64,000 bases of DNA from Loxodes magnus (Eukaryota > Ciliophora > Karyorelictea > Loxodida > Loxodidae): assembly GCA_946699065.1 (NCBI GenBank), contig CAMPDV010000013.1, positions 558,001 through 622,000 on the forward strand, given 5' to 3'. Made by a program: the position numbers and the translations under genes. Below, piece by piece: positions 45,054 to 59,363 of this stretch; the stretch's first letter is position 1; every line of letters starts with the position of its first letter. The notes below the pieces were generated by a model. That model was not told the DNA's origin. It saw only the letters and a program-made list of their open reading frames with translations, and did no database searches.

Positions 45054-48000
45054 TCACATATCGCTTATACTTATATACCTTTGTCCTGCATTCGCTTTTC
45101 TCTACTCTTCTACTTCTATTAGCTCTTCTATCTCTTTTTCCAATATCAGTTCGGGTAGAATTTCTTCCTTGAATAGAAACAGTCTATTCTGGTTAAGTTG
45201 CTCTTCATTATCTCTTTTTGTCATTTCTACAGGTGTGCTTCTGCTAAGACTTGGAGTAGCATTGTTCCTGTAAACATTATGCAGAATTATTTTTAGAGTA
45301 GGATTAAATCCTGGATGCTAGGATCGAGAAAGCACAACTATATCTCCGTTATTAGATAAAACTTATGAAAACAAATTCTCAATGTTCACGTCTACCTCGT
45401 CTAAGATTAGAAGCCAACCAGAGTTCTCATTGAGAGTCTTTTAGAATAATGGCAAAGCAGTTTAATTTTTTTCCTTTTAACTTAAATTTTCATCAAGTAG
45501 ATTTAATGACTTGGTAAGAATTTCTGCTACTTATGTCGTAAGCTTTTCTAAAGTCTCTGATTAAAGCCAGAAAATTGCTCTATAAGTAGATTAAAATCTA
45601 TGAGCGAACTCATTTCCTATTTCAGTTTTTCCTGTCCCTGAAATACCATTTACTAAGATTCTGTAATTTTAACCTTGAAGCTTTGTAGAAATGATATGGC
45701 TACATATCTAATCAAACTAACTTGCAAATACTTCATTTTAATAATTTTGATTCTTAGTAAGTGCTTAAGGACCAACTATCGTTGAGTCAGTAAAGATTTG
45801 ATCAAACAAGTTTTCCAAATCGAAGTCAGCAAAAAGCTGTTTCATAACCTGAAATCTAAGTTCTTCCTAAAAAACTTAGTTTCTAATTTATCTCCAAATA
45901 TGCTGAACATTATCTAGCAAGAGGTCACATTACTAGTATATAAGTTCAGTTTTATAAAGTACTTCAGCGAACTTTTTTCTTTCCGATAATAAATCTTACT
46001 CCATATCCTCTAAAGTTTCGAAACTTCCTTTTTCGATTTCTTACATTTTACTCATAAACTTCTAGCTGTTCTTTATTATCTCTTTCTTAGCCTACTCATA
46101 GCAACACGATATTTATATTTTATTGCTTTGCAAACAAAGCTACATTTCAGTTTCTAGGTAAGGATGCAAAATGAAGGAGAATAATTTCTTTTGGGTAATC
46201 AGGTTCATTTCGTAGGTGATATACATTATTATGATCTATCCTTCAAAAATTTGCTAGAAGGCTTCTAAGTTCTCCATAACTTAAGGCTTTACAAAAGTTT
46301 TGATATTTACATTTGAATAAAACCTTATAAAAGAGTCCAGAATTTGCTCCATCTTATCTTATTAATACAACTTATCCTAGTTCTTGCTGTTTTACTAGTA
46401 GGTATAAAACTAGCTCATAACTGAGATGCATATACTCAAAACTTTTAATCGCAAAATTCAATTATCTTGATCACTTGGTAGAAAGCAGGTATTTAGTATG
46501 TTCAAAATACCTAGCCTTTCATCTTATAGTACCTTTAAGAAGATTGAAGTATTTTAGCATTGGTAAGTGATTCATTCTACAAAGTCTAAATAAGCATAAA
46601 TGTTTATTTTATCCCCAAAGTGTACTTCGTTTGAGTACTCTAATCCATAAACCTTTGCGGTTATTTCAACTTCTTTAAGGGTAAATTAATCATGGAACTA
46701 AAGCTATATCTACTAGATTTATTCTTCATCCTTCAAGTAATTATCTATCATATGACACTAGATGAACACTACTTAGGATAACTCATCGTTATACTTCTTG
46801 CATTAGTCTAATAATTTCTTTATATCACCTTCAGTTATTTGCTGCTTTTAACTAAAATTGAAAATTTTAAGCTGAGCACAAGCTAAATAATCAATGAATT
46901 CTTTATCTCATTCAGGAATGCATTTCTAGACTATAAACATAAGCTCTAAATAGTACTGGAACTCTAGCTCTTATAAAGAGTTTACTCTTATGCTGCTTAA
47001 ATTATTTAGCCTTTCAAAAATGAGTTAATCTACCTAAGCTTGCTAGCTGTAAATCTAGAACAATATAACGTAAACTAATTTAATTAGTTGAAGTCTTGTC
47101 TCATAGTTAAATTAGTCTATCTCTTCTTAGTCTTCGGATAAATTATCAATAGTATCCAAAATCAAGTGAATACACTCTTGAATTTCCTACTCTGCTGCTT
47201 ATTCAATCTACCCATAAATTTTAAAAGCATCTATTGTTTTTTCTATAGTGAACTTGCCACTTTTTTTCAGTATTTAGCATATCTCAACTGGGGTTTTTGT
47301 TTTAAAGCTACTTTATTCATCACTTATAGACCGAAATCTTGGTAATTTAAAGTTAGTAAAAGAGTCTCTAGACTGAAGTTCAGATTCGAAAAGATTTTGC
47401 ATATTATTTTCCTGTTATTGTTGTTATTGCTGCTATTACTGAATACGAAAAGAAAAATTAGAACTTTGGCTTTAAATTTTTTGAATGTCTTAGATTTCAT
47501 TATTTTCACTTTCTTCTTCCATAAAACTAACTTTTTTCGATTATTTATCCTTTTAACTTTAAAATGAATACTGTCTATTAAGTTTATTTTATTATTGCTA
47601 ACTTTCTAAATCTTAAGAGTTTCGTTTATTTTAGCTTTCTTAATTTTCCTAAGGAAGATCCTGTTAAGGAATTTCCTAGTCGATTGAATTGAGAGCAAAA
47701 TCGCTAATTTCTTGTGAATATGTTCTTCGTCTCAGGCTTTATCCCGCTTAGCCTTGCTCAATCTAGTTTTTACTTGGAATTTCATTAGTTCTAACTTCAT
47801 TGTGACTACTTTCTTACTTCTAAGTTTGCTTTTACTACTACCTATACTAATTATAGCTCTAATCAGATTATGAAATCTAAGATTCGCTTCTTTTGCTCAA
47901 GTCAAATTCGGCTTATTCACTTATTACAGTTAAGCTTGAGTTTTGAGATTTAATACTGAAATGGTAGCTTTGATAGTCTTTAGATTATAGCTCCATATCG

Positions 48001-50089
48001 TATTCAATGTTTTAAATATCTTCTTATGATGTTTATTAATATTCTGGCTCTATTTAGAAATCTCCCTCTTCAATTGATTGTATTGATTACTTCAATTAGG
48101 CATTTTATTCTATTTAGTCTGAAATTTTGCTTTGTTGAAGTCACTCAATCAAATTTCCATTCGATTCTTATTTCGCTTCTTCGTCTTAACTTTCTTCCTG
48201 ATCCCATATTTCCTCAACTGCTTATTAATTCACTTTTTTACATGACTATCGAGACTAACTAGCTCCTTGTCCTCCAGTTTGCAAGTTTTGTAAGTTTTGG
48301 ACTTCTTCAATTTCAGCACTGTTGGAAAGTTGAGATGGTAAAGTTTCTATATGTTACAAATCTAAAGAATCCTTCCTTTCTTCCGCAGAATTACTAGAAA
48401 TGTTTCCTTAATGTTAAGATCCTGAGGTTTATTCTTCTATTTAGAGTATTGGCTAGTATTCAATATTTATTTCTTGATTCTTTTACTTCTATTACTCTTG
48501 TTCAATACCTATTTTTTATTTTTATCCTGCTATTCCTTATTGGTTTTAATCCTAGTTTTTTGACTCCTTTTGCTACTATTAATTTTAGAGATCTTATTTT
48601 AACTCTTATTTTTAACTCTTATTAATGCTTTTTCCAGATTGGTCATTAAGTTACTCCTTCTACTAAGAAGTTAAATCTTTAGAATCATGAGCTTAACTTT
48701 CAGTTTCTTCAGAAATTTCTTAAAAGATCACTGTTTGCAATTATTCTACTTTATCTTGCTTTGTCTACAATCCTTTCAAATCCTACTAGTTCTGGATAAG
48801 CTAGATTACTTTTTCTAAGTTAGCTGTAGGATTTTGCATTATTGCTTAATTTATTATTTAGATTTAAAAGCCTCGTTTTAATAATTCATTGGTCAGCTCT
48901 TTTATATTTTAAGTTGTTTTATCGTTTCCTAAAGTACTTTCTTCATTTACCCTCTAAGTTTGGAGTTTTTTTTAATTGTCTTCTTTCTTTTCCAGCTAGT
49001 CTAGTTAGAATCTTGGTGTTTCTTGTCTTGCTACATGCTCATATGTTTTAGATGAAACTTGGAAAATATTCTTTTAAGCGATTTCTTTGCTTGGCGTCTC
49101 ACTCTTACTTAAAACTATATCTTAGATTGGACTTTAAGGGATATTTTGTTCTGGAGTCTTTGATTATTTCTTTTAGATATCAATCTTTTCCTCTTCTTAA
49201 ACTTTCTGAGTTTAAGAAGAACTCTTAAAATTTTCAAGCTCTTCATTTCCTTGCTAAGTATTTTAACTCCTCAAATTATTACCAGTAAAACTTCCTTTGA
49301 AGCTCAAACTTTCATTTTAACAGAAACTATTTGATTGATGAGATGGATCTGGCTTTGTAGTGATAATAATATTATTGAAGTCTTGGATTTGCTTTTGCTA
49401 AATATTTAGATTCAGATTTATATTTAAGTTCTAAGTTATCAAAGTTTTGTTATCTTCAATGACATATTAAGCCTAGTGATCAGTCTCCTTTTTATCTTCT
49501 GGCTATTAGTTTCTATATTAACAAATTACTTGCTTTCAGTTTAAACTTAATCTTATATTTCTAGATGAGGGTTTTTGTTAATTTCTTCTTAGCTTTGTTT
49601 TATATTTTATTCTTTCTGGCTTTTTATTTATTCCTTTTCTTAATCTTACCTCTCTATCAATGAGTCTTTCAATTTCTTCTTCTTTTAATCTTTTCGTTGC
49701 TTTTTGTCTTCTTACCCAATCTATGCTTGCTAAGAGTTCTACTTATCTTTAGAAAAGCATTAACCACCACCAGGTAGTTTAGGATATAGAATAAGCTATT
49801 GGTTAGCTACTCTAAAGTATGAATTCTAAAACAAGTTCATTAGATCTTCCTTCTTAATCCTTTTATCGTTTTTTCACTTCATTATTGCTTTAAATACCAC
49901 AAATTGAGATTTTCCTTCAGAAGAATTTTAAGGAACAGCAACATAAATACAGTCTTTCTTTTAACAAAAGGCTATTTATCCACCTACCCTTCCAGAATTT
50001 TCAGTTAATAATTCAAAGGAAAAAGACTAAGTTTACTCGAACATTATCTAATAAGGAAAATTATTGAATCCAATGAAGCTTTCTTACAT
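45054..50089 (-). CDS. Large STAND (NB-ARC/NACHT-like) NTPase with disordered Gln-rich middle, ~1,670 aa
   Basis: ATG 50089; the frame shifts once near 49750 and then runs unbroken to TGA 45056-45054. Removing a short intron (best 49764-49742, 23 nt) gives 1,671 codons. Domains: an N-terminal beta-rich domain (1-110, unrecognised); a disordered Gln/Asn/Ser/Glu region (~120-850) ending in a 10-Gln run at 47441-47412 that mixes CAA, CAG, TAA and TAG; an all-helical region (~900-1440); and the NTPase. Its P-loop is GISGTGKT (~1475-1482), followed by YRAIFWLQSE, Walker B WLLILDEVD and a sensor-like VVLSRS, all typical of NB-ARC STAND proteins. It lacks C-terminal repeats (WD40, LRR or TPR), ending ~100 residues after the sensor. 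STAND proteins are switch-like oligomerising sensors; the ligand here is unknown. Trp as TGA at LIEWLQQ. Confidence 0.85.
47412..47441 (-). repeat. Ten-glutamine run written with four different codons
   Basis: CAG TAA TAG CAG CAA TAA followed by CAA CAA TAA CAG. The mixture supports TAA and TAG being translated as Gln. Confidence 0.85.
49742..49764 (-). other. Predicted short intron in the STAND gene, 23 nt (23-32 nt possible)
   Basis: Donor GTTAATG and acceptor GATAAG on the minus strand. Frames before (YPKLPGG) and after (ELLASIDWVRRQKATKRL) both look coding; a GT-AG excision of length 2 mod 3 is required. Alternative donors 3 or 6 nt earlier and an acceptor 3 nt later also fit. Confidence 0.45.
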
Positions 50090-52356
50090 CTTTATTTGCC
50101 AATTTAATAAACAAGTGTAACTTTATATTTCTAACTAACTCATTAATTTATCTCTAAACCTTCTTTATTTCTATATCTAAGAAGACTTTTAATAAACCTA
50201 CTCTTATCTACTATTTAAGTTATACTAGCATACTACTAATTATACAGCAGTTTACTTAAGATCTGATTTTAAGTATGGTAGATTTAATAGTTCTTATAGT
50301 TAATTTTTTTGTATACTTTAGAATATAAAAGTAGATTATTATTTTGTATGCAAGGATAAAATTATTTTTTGCAGCATGTTCTAATCGCTACGTCTATTAA
50401 GCAAATTACAGCTTTTAATATTAATCTAAGATGAGTGTATTGCACTCTTTTATGTCTAGTTTTGAGGTAGGTAAATTTGGATTTGCATGTGAGATTTATC
50501 TATTAGGGCATTCATAAGGAACACATAAGGTGTCTTTTTTCTAAGTTTTGCTTAGTTAAATTATTTTTCCTTTGACTATTTTAATTTATGAAATAGTCTT
50601 AAAATTTAGAATTATCCTTCGAACATTTTTATACGCTAAATTTTAGAATTTTATTATAATTTTACTTATTTTTAGAAGTTACAAAGTATAGGTAAGATGT
50701 ATACTTTTATTTGAAATTTTGGTCATTTTTGTAGCTAATTTAATCCGTTAAACCATTTTTGAAATAGCATGAGAGTTTAACTATATCTAAAATTTAGATG
50801 TATAGAAGCTTTTAGTTAGCCTCTACAATTGTATGCTTATTCTATTTTACTTGATAGACTTATTTATGAAATTAGATTTGCTAATTATTGGAATCAGTTT
50901 CTACACACCTGTATTTTGTTAAATTTGCTATAGTTACTTGGATCACTATTATGATTTAATTATTTAAGTATATGAAAAGAATCTAATAGCAAGGGTCTTT
51001 CATAACTAAAAGTTACTTTTATGTTCCTATTAATATGATTGTTCTTTGTCCATTTATTCAAAGTTACTCTGTTTAGATAGTTTTGATACTTATTAGTTTT
51101 AGACTTGTATTGCTATTTAGGATTCCATTTCTACTTTCATTTTATATCATAGACTAGTATGCTTGATATGCAAGCCTTTTTATAAATTTAGGCTTTAGTT
51201 ATAAATATCTCAAACTTGTTCAATTTTTTTGGATTTTAGGTTTTGCTATTGTCAATCAAAGTCAAGATAGTGTCAAAAATCTAGCAACTATAAAATATAA
51301 AATGAGACTGATAAAGCAATCAAAAAAAGCGATTAGATTCAAATATAGAAGCTAGACATATCAATCACCTAACTAATCGATAAGACTCTAATCCCTACAA
51401 TCATATCTATACTTATTTTTCACACTTAGGAGCAATAAAATGTATAATAAGCTTTTAATAATAAAAGTCTAGATAACTAAAATAGAAATGTATTTAATGC
51501 CTATTATTTAGAATTTAGTTAGCATTAAAGTAACTAAAACTTGCTTTTAATTTAAATATACAGGGAAAATATTGTCATGATACATAACGAATCTAAGGCT
51601 CATCAAATTTTAGCTAAGGCTAGCTAGGAACTAATTTAAGGATTATTCTTAAATATTATATCCAAGTGAAGAAAAATGTAGGATTAAAGCTTAAGAGATG
51701 AGCAAACAAGACTTAGTTAGTTTAAAAGATGACAGATGAAGTAATATGAATGATTTATATTAGTAACTAATAAAATATTAATATAGCAATAAGATTAGCT
51801 TCTGACTATAGAATTATTATGGCATTTCTTTAATAAACTACAAATTAGGATTATGCTATTATGTTTGCTTAATTGCTCATATTTTTACTAATCATATAAA
51901 TTATGAAATTACTTTAAAGAAAATGCTTGAAACTAGATTAAAAAGTAACTATCTAGAGTGAAGCAGTGCTAAAGTGTATAAGATACAATAATAGACAGAT
52001 CTAAAGGTATAGTAAATAAAATACCAAAATAAGAGGAATTAGAACTAGCCATCCTAATAATATATCAGGATTATAAGAATGAGAAGAATAATAAAATTTA
52101 GCAAAGCAGGGAAATAAGAAAGCTCTATCAATTAGTTTGGATACTTAGTATAAATATTGAAGATATACAAGATAGGATCGTTATAATAGCTTTAACTAAA
52201 TTTGTAATGTAAAAGAGTAAAAACATATTTCTTAATTTTCATGCTAAATATAATATATACATTCCAAATTATTTCCTAAAGGGCTTAACTAATAACTATA
52301 TGAAATATGCTATTCTATATTCTAAATAATATTAAGAATATTAAAGATTATATAAA
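50090..52356. other. Divergent spacer; 3' part probably coding
   Basis: 50090-51690 shows no recognisable gene. From about 51790 to 52356 the frame of the kinase gene stays open with a helical, coding-like reading (for example YQLVWILSINIEDIQDRIV around 52140), so the kinase may start well upstream of 52357, or another gene may end here. Confidence 0.35.
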
Positions 52357-55482
<3,126 letters not shown>

Positions 55483-57142
55483 ATGGTTTATTTATAATTA
55501 ATTTTTACTAATCAAACCTTCATTCACATTTATTATCTAATTTCAAATATTTACAAAGAATCAGTGTTAGGTAATTTTTCTTAGCTGTTGAATTGGAAAT
55601 AAAATATATAAAAGTTGTAATTAGCAGCTCAAAACAAACCTATAGCTAAATGTTGGATACCTTAATGTTTAAAGGATATTTAGTTTTATTTTAGGAGCTC
55701 ACTCTTTTTATTTTTGTCTATTTGTCTATTTTATAAGGATGTAAGCATTTTCTAGTACTAGAATTGCTTATAAATAGAAAAATTCAGTAGGATTAATTCT
55801 AAAACTTGCAGTTTCTTAAATCATATTAAATTACTAAATAATGAATAGCGAAATCTTAGTAAAGATACTATAATATAGCCAGTTATTGCACAAATTTAAT
55901 AATGCTGTATATTAAAAAAAGCAAAAGGTTTAAATAAATAACTGGATTATATAAAGTGCTAGTTATTAGAAATTAATAAAAGTTGCTGGAGATAGTTAAA
56001 TGGAATTTTAATACGACTATAGAAAATTTAGGTAGTAGAACAAATAAAAAGAAAAATGCTTTTAATAAGAAAGCCAAAAAATAGGCTTCAATTGAATAAA
56101 ATTAAGAATTATACGAATTAAAAAGAATAATCAAAGACTATTACAGCAGTAAAATATTGTTAATGAAGTTAGCTAAGAGTACATAAACAGATTAAGTTAA
56201 ACTAGAATTGCTTATTTTTATAATTTTGGATATTATTTCTGAATAATATAATGAAAGTTTAGGTCTAGAGAAACATTTACTAAAATGATATCTAATGCTA
56301 GTTCTTCAAAAGATAAAAGTAAAATTTTGTCGTGAGAGATTTAGATAAATATTGATCTAGTGAAAGAGTAGAAATAGTGCTATCTTAAATGCTAAATTAA
56401 TTTAAATTATATTTAGTAGAAATTTACTATTTTTGTAGTGAAAAGTAGATTTTCTATCTTCAAAAAATAGGAAAAATAGTAATTAGATAAGCAAAAGGAT
56501 AAAAGGAGATAAAATTAGGGTTTGATTTTAAAATCAAGAAAATGAATTTCTAACTATTGAAGCAGATTTTCTTTATATCCCATTTTCTACTTAAGCAATT
56601 ATAAAATTTTATAGTCTCAATTATTTTTAAAGCTTTTACTAATTGTTTAGCTGTAGAAAAAGTGAAACAATAGATAGAACATAAAAAAGGAAACTTAAAT
56701 CTTAGGATTAAGAGCTAATAGAGAATGCTTATTAGATGCCCACAAAAATAAAAAACGAACTGGAGAAAAGGAAGCGATAGATTTTTATAAATCAAAGCTG
56801 CAAAAAAAGTTAAATCTTTGTAAATCACACTAAATCATACTTTAAAAAGACCTTTAACCAAAAAATTAAAGCATTAAATACCTTTAAAATAAACCTAAAA
56901 TTTCAATATCAATTACTCCAAAACTAGAATATTAAAGTTACACATACTAACTATTCACTACAATTAGCCTATATAAAGACATTGACTAACTAATAAAAAT
57001 AAATATAGTTAGCTTTTTTTCAAATCGATGATATGAAATTTTTAATGAATATATCATAATAATAAAGAGATATAAAATTGTAGGCAATCTAGTTAACGCT
57101 GCTAGTTTTGATTCATTTTTTAAGTTTTAAAATAAAATTAAA
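55483..57142. other. Unresolved, kinase 3' tail or spacer
   Basis: Very AT-rich. If only TGA stops translation, the kinase frame extends through here to 56166 with sequence of poor coding character. No other gene recognised. Confidence 0.35.
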
Positions 57143-58089
57143 ATGTTTCATAAAATACTATCTAAATCTAGATTTCTACAATTTCCAAGGAAAGCAGCTT
57201 AGATAACCAAATAAAGCTTTAAGAACACTTAAGGTTTTGGTGAAATATTAGAAAGAATGGAAAAAGCTGGAATTGGGTAGATATTGGATAACTTAATTGA
57301 AAAATAGGTTTAAAAAGGTAATTTATGGTTATTTTAGGTAAAACAATGGAATAAGCACTTGAAAGTCTAATGAAAGTTGATTTTCAGAATGTAAAAAGCG
57401 ATCCTAGTTTAGATGAAGACTTTAAATAAACTTTTCAAGAACTTCAAAGCAAAATTACATAATTTAGCGAATTAGAAAAAGTGTAGGAAAATTAAACTGG
57501 AAACCAAAAAGATTTTTTGAGTTAACTTCCTTTTGCAGAGGAAATTTAAAAAATGGAAAAGGAACTTGAAAAATTAGGTGTTAATAATTAAACCTTTGAC
57601 TTTGAAAAATTTGAAAAAAAACTACAGGAGGGATTTACAAAGGAGTTCCAATTTGATGAATAATCTCCTTAAGGACATTTTCCTAAAGATATCCTTAATT
57701 TTAAACAAACTAGTGATAATTAAACTAGAGAGCAAATATTAGACTAACCTATTAAAAAGTAAAACAAAATTCCTGATGCTCCAAGTTCACGCTTCTAAGG
57801 GTAAAAGCAAGATTTTTCTAAAAGTTTCAAAGCTTAAAATATGGAAGAATAAGTTTAGAAATAATAAACCTAAAAGAAAAAGTTTGAAAATTAGTCAATT
57901 AATCAATAAAAAAGTAACAAAACTCCAGCTATGGAAAATTTAAAGCCTCAGAAAACTAACATTGAAGAAGAAAAAATTAAAATGGCTAATTTTCTCAATG
58001 ATTAGAGGAAAATTTTAGAAAAGCATAACTTCTAGTAAAATCCGAAAACCAACAAAAACAAGTCTGACAAAGGAAAGAAAAGTAAATGA
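57143..58089 (+). CDS. Probable mitochondrial protein, 308 aa, with one 20-nt intron
   Basis: Exons 57143-57317 and 57338-58089 give 309 codons, from ATG to TGA 58087-58089. The first 20 residues (FHKILSKSRFLQFPRKAAQ) are basic, hydroxylated and lack acids, like a mitochondrial targeting peptide. The rest alternates amphipathic helices (FGEILERMEKAGIGQILDNLIE; QALESLMKVDF; EEIQKMEKELEKLG) with a Lys/Gln/Asn-rich C-terminal tail. Without the intron the frame hits a TGA after 78 residues and coding continues in another frame; the GTAATTTATG...TTTTAG element repairs it exactly. No family recognised; could be an import or ribosome-associated factor, but this is a guess. Confidence 0.65.
57318..57337 (+). 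other. Predicted 20-nt spliceosomal intron
   Basis: GTAATTTATGGTTATTTTAG, with a 3' T-rich tract and TAG. Joining gives VQKGKTMEQALESLM across the junction and an open frame to the TGA. The best-supported intron in the window. Confidence 0.65.
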
Positions 58090-58582
58090 GATAAAAATTA
58101 AATTAAAACTTTCTAAATAAATCTTTAATTCTATACTAAATACTAATCTTTATAATATAAGTATTTACAATTCTTTTAAAAAAATGATTGCTGATAATAA
58201 GAATCATTAGACACATTTTCATTATTTTTTTAAATAGAATAAAAAAGTCACAGATATGTTAGTTGAGTACATTTGAAGGATTTTTTTATTATTCCCATAA
58301 AGTAAAATTTTAAATCAAATATTTTTTGATTTTATACTTTTACCTTTATTTTAGATTTTTATTATCAAAGAAATATTTTAAGTTAATTTTACTTGAGTAA
58401 AGAAAAATAAAAGGTAAATCAATTATCATTGATAACTCAAAAGAATGAGAAAAGTTGCATAAGTTTGAAGCCTAAAAACGCTTTTTACTAATTATTATTG
58501 TAACAAAACTTAAGAAAAATCTATAAATAAATATATAAAAAGAAGTATTATTTTTAAATACCTTATTTTAGGAAATAATTAT
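58090..58582. other. Convergent spacer
   Basis: AT-rich with long T and A runs; nothing recognised. Confidence 0.4.
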
Positions 58583-59143
58583 TCAAAATAAATAAATAAA
58601 ATATTTCAATTTATCTCTAGATATAATCTCCCAGCTTTTTACTTTTTAAAGTTATATCTACTTATGAAGAAGAAAATAATAAATTTCATATAAATATTTG
58701 CTACATATTTGCACTAAAAATTTTTAAATACATTTCTTATATCTTTTTTTCATTCCATAATTATATAATATTGATATTTTAAAGTTATATGTTTTCAGAG
58801 CATTCCAACCTCTTTTCCACTTATCTTTTAGATTTCCTAATTTTAAACAAATTTAAGATATCCTTGATTTTAACTTTTAGATCTTTAGTAATTCTAATTA
58901 TATGAAATCCTCTTTGTTAATATTAATATTATTTTACAAACTTATCCTAATCCATGAAATTATAATTTCTCTTCTCTTCTCATCTTATCTTACTCTTTTT
59001 CTGTATTAATTCTTTAAATTATTGCTTTTTATTTCCATTTTATTGGCATTTATTAATTTTAAAGCTTTAGGGTCTTTTAAAGAAAACTTTTTGAATTGCA
59101 AAAAACAGCATTTTTTGACCTCTTCCTAAAGGTCAAGCTCCAT
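58583..59143 (-). CDS. Possible Lys-rich protein, 186 aa
   Basis: ATG 59143 to in-frame TGA 58585-58583. The first ~75 codons look coding (MELDLQEEVKK; LKDPKALKLINANKMEIK; KRVRQDEKRREI). Beyond about 58930 the pattern weakens and a second frame is also plausible, so an intron or an earlier end is likely. It may form one gene with the short ORF at 59196-59363, 53 bp upstream. No family recognised. Confidence 0.35.
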
Positions 59144-59195
59144 TTTAATAAATTAATTAACGCTTATTTACTACTATGTGGTGAGATTCAAGACT

Positions 59196-59363
59196 TCAGA
59201 GCTCAATATCTTTTAATCTATTTCCTAGGCTTTTCTTCAGAGGTGAGAAACTCATCCTGATGGGCGACCTTTTTGATACTCTTTTTTTTTCTAAACTTTC
59301 TAGGATTTCGTTAACTTCTACTTTATTTAGAGCAGTGAAGAATCCTTATTTGAATTCTGACAT
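59196..59363 (-). CDS. Possible small protein or first exon, 55 aa
   Basis: ATG 59363 to TGA 59198-59196. Reads as a basic protein (EVNEILESLEKKRVSKRSP, then SPLKKSLGNRLKDIEL) with good codon pattern. The following minus-strand ORF starts 53 bp later in another frame, so the two may be exons of one gene. Confidence 0.4.

Noticed and set aside
48026-49051. Plus-strand ORFs of 60-80 codons rich in Leu and Phe
   Set aside because: Antisense of the disordered Gln/Glu-rich region of the STAND NTPase gene.
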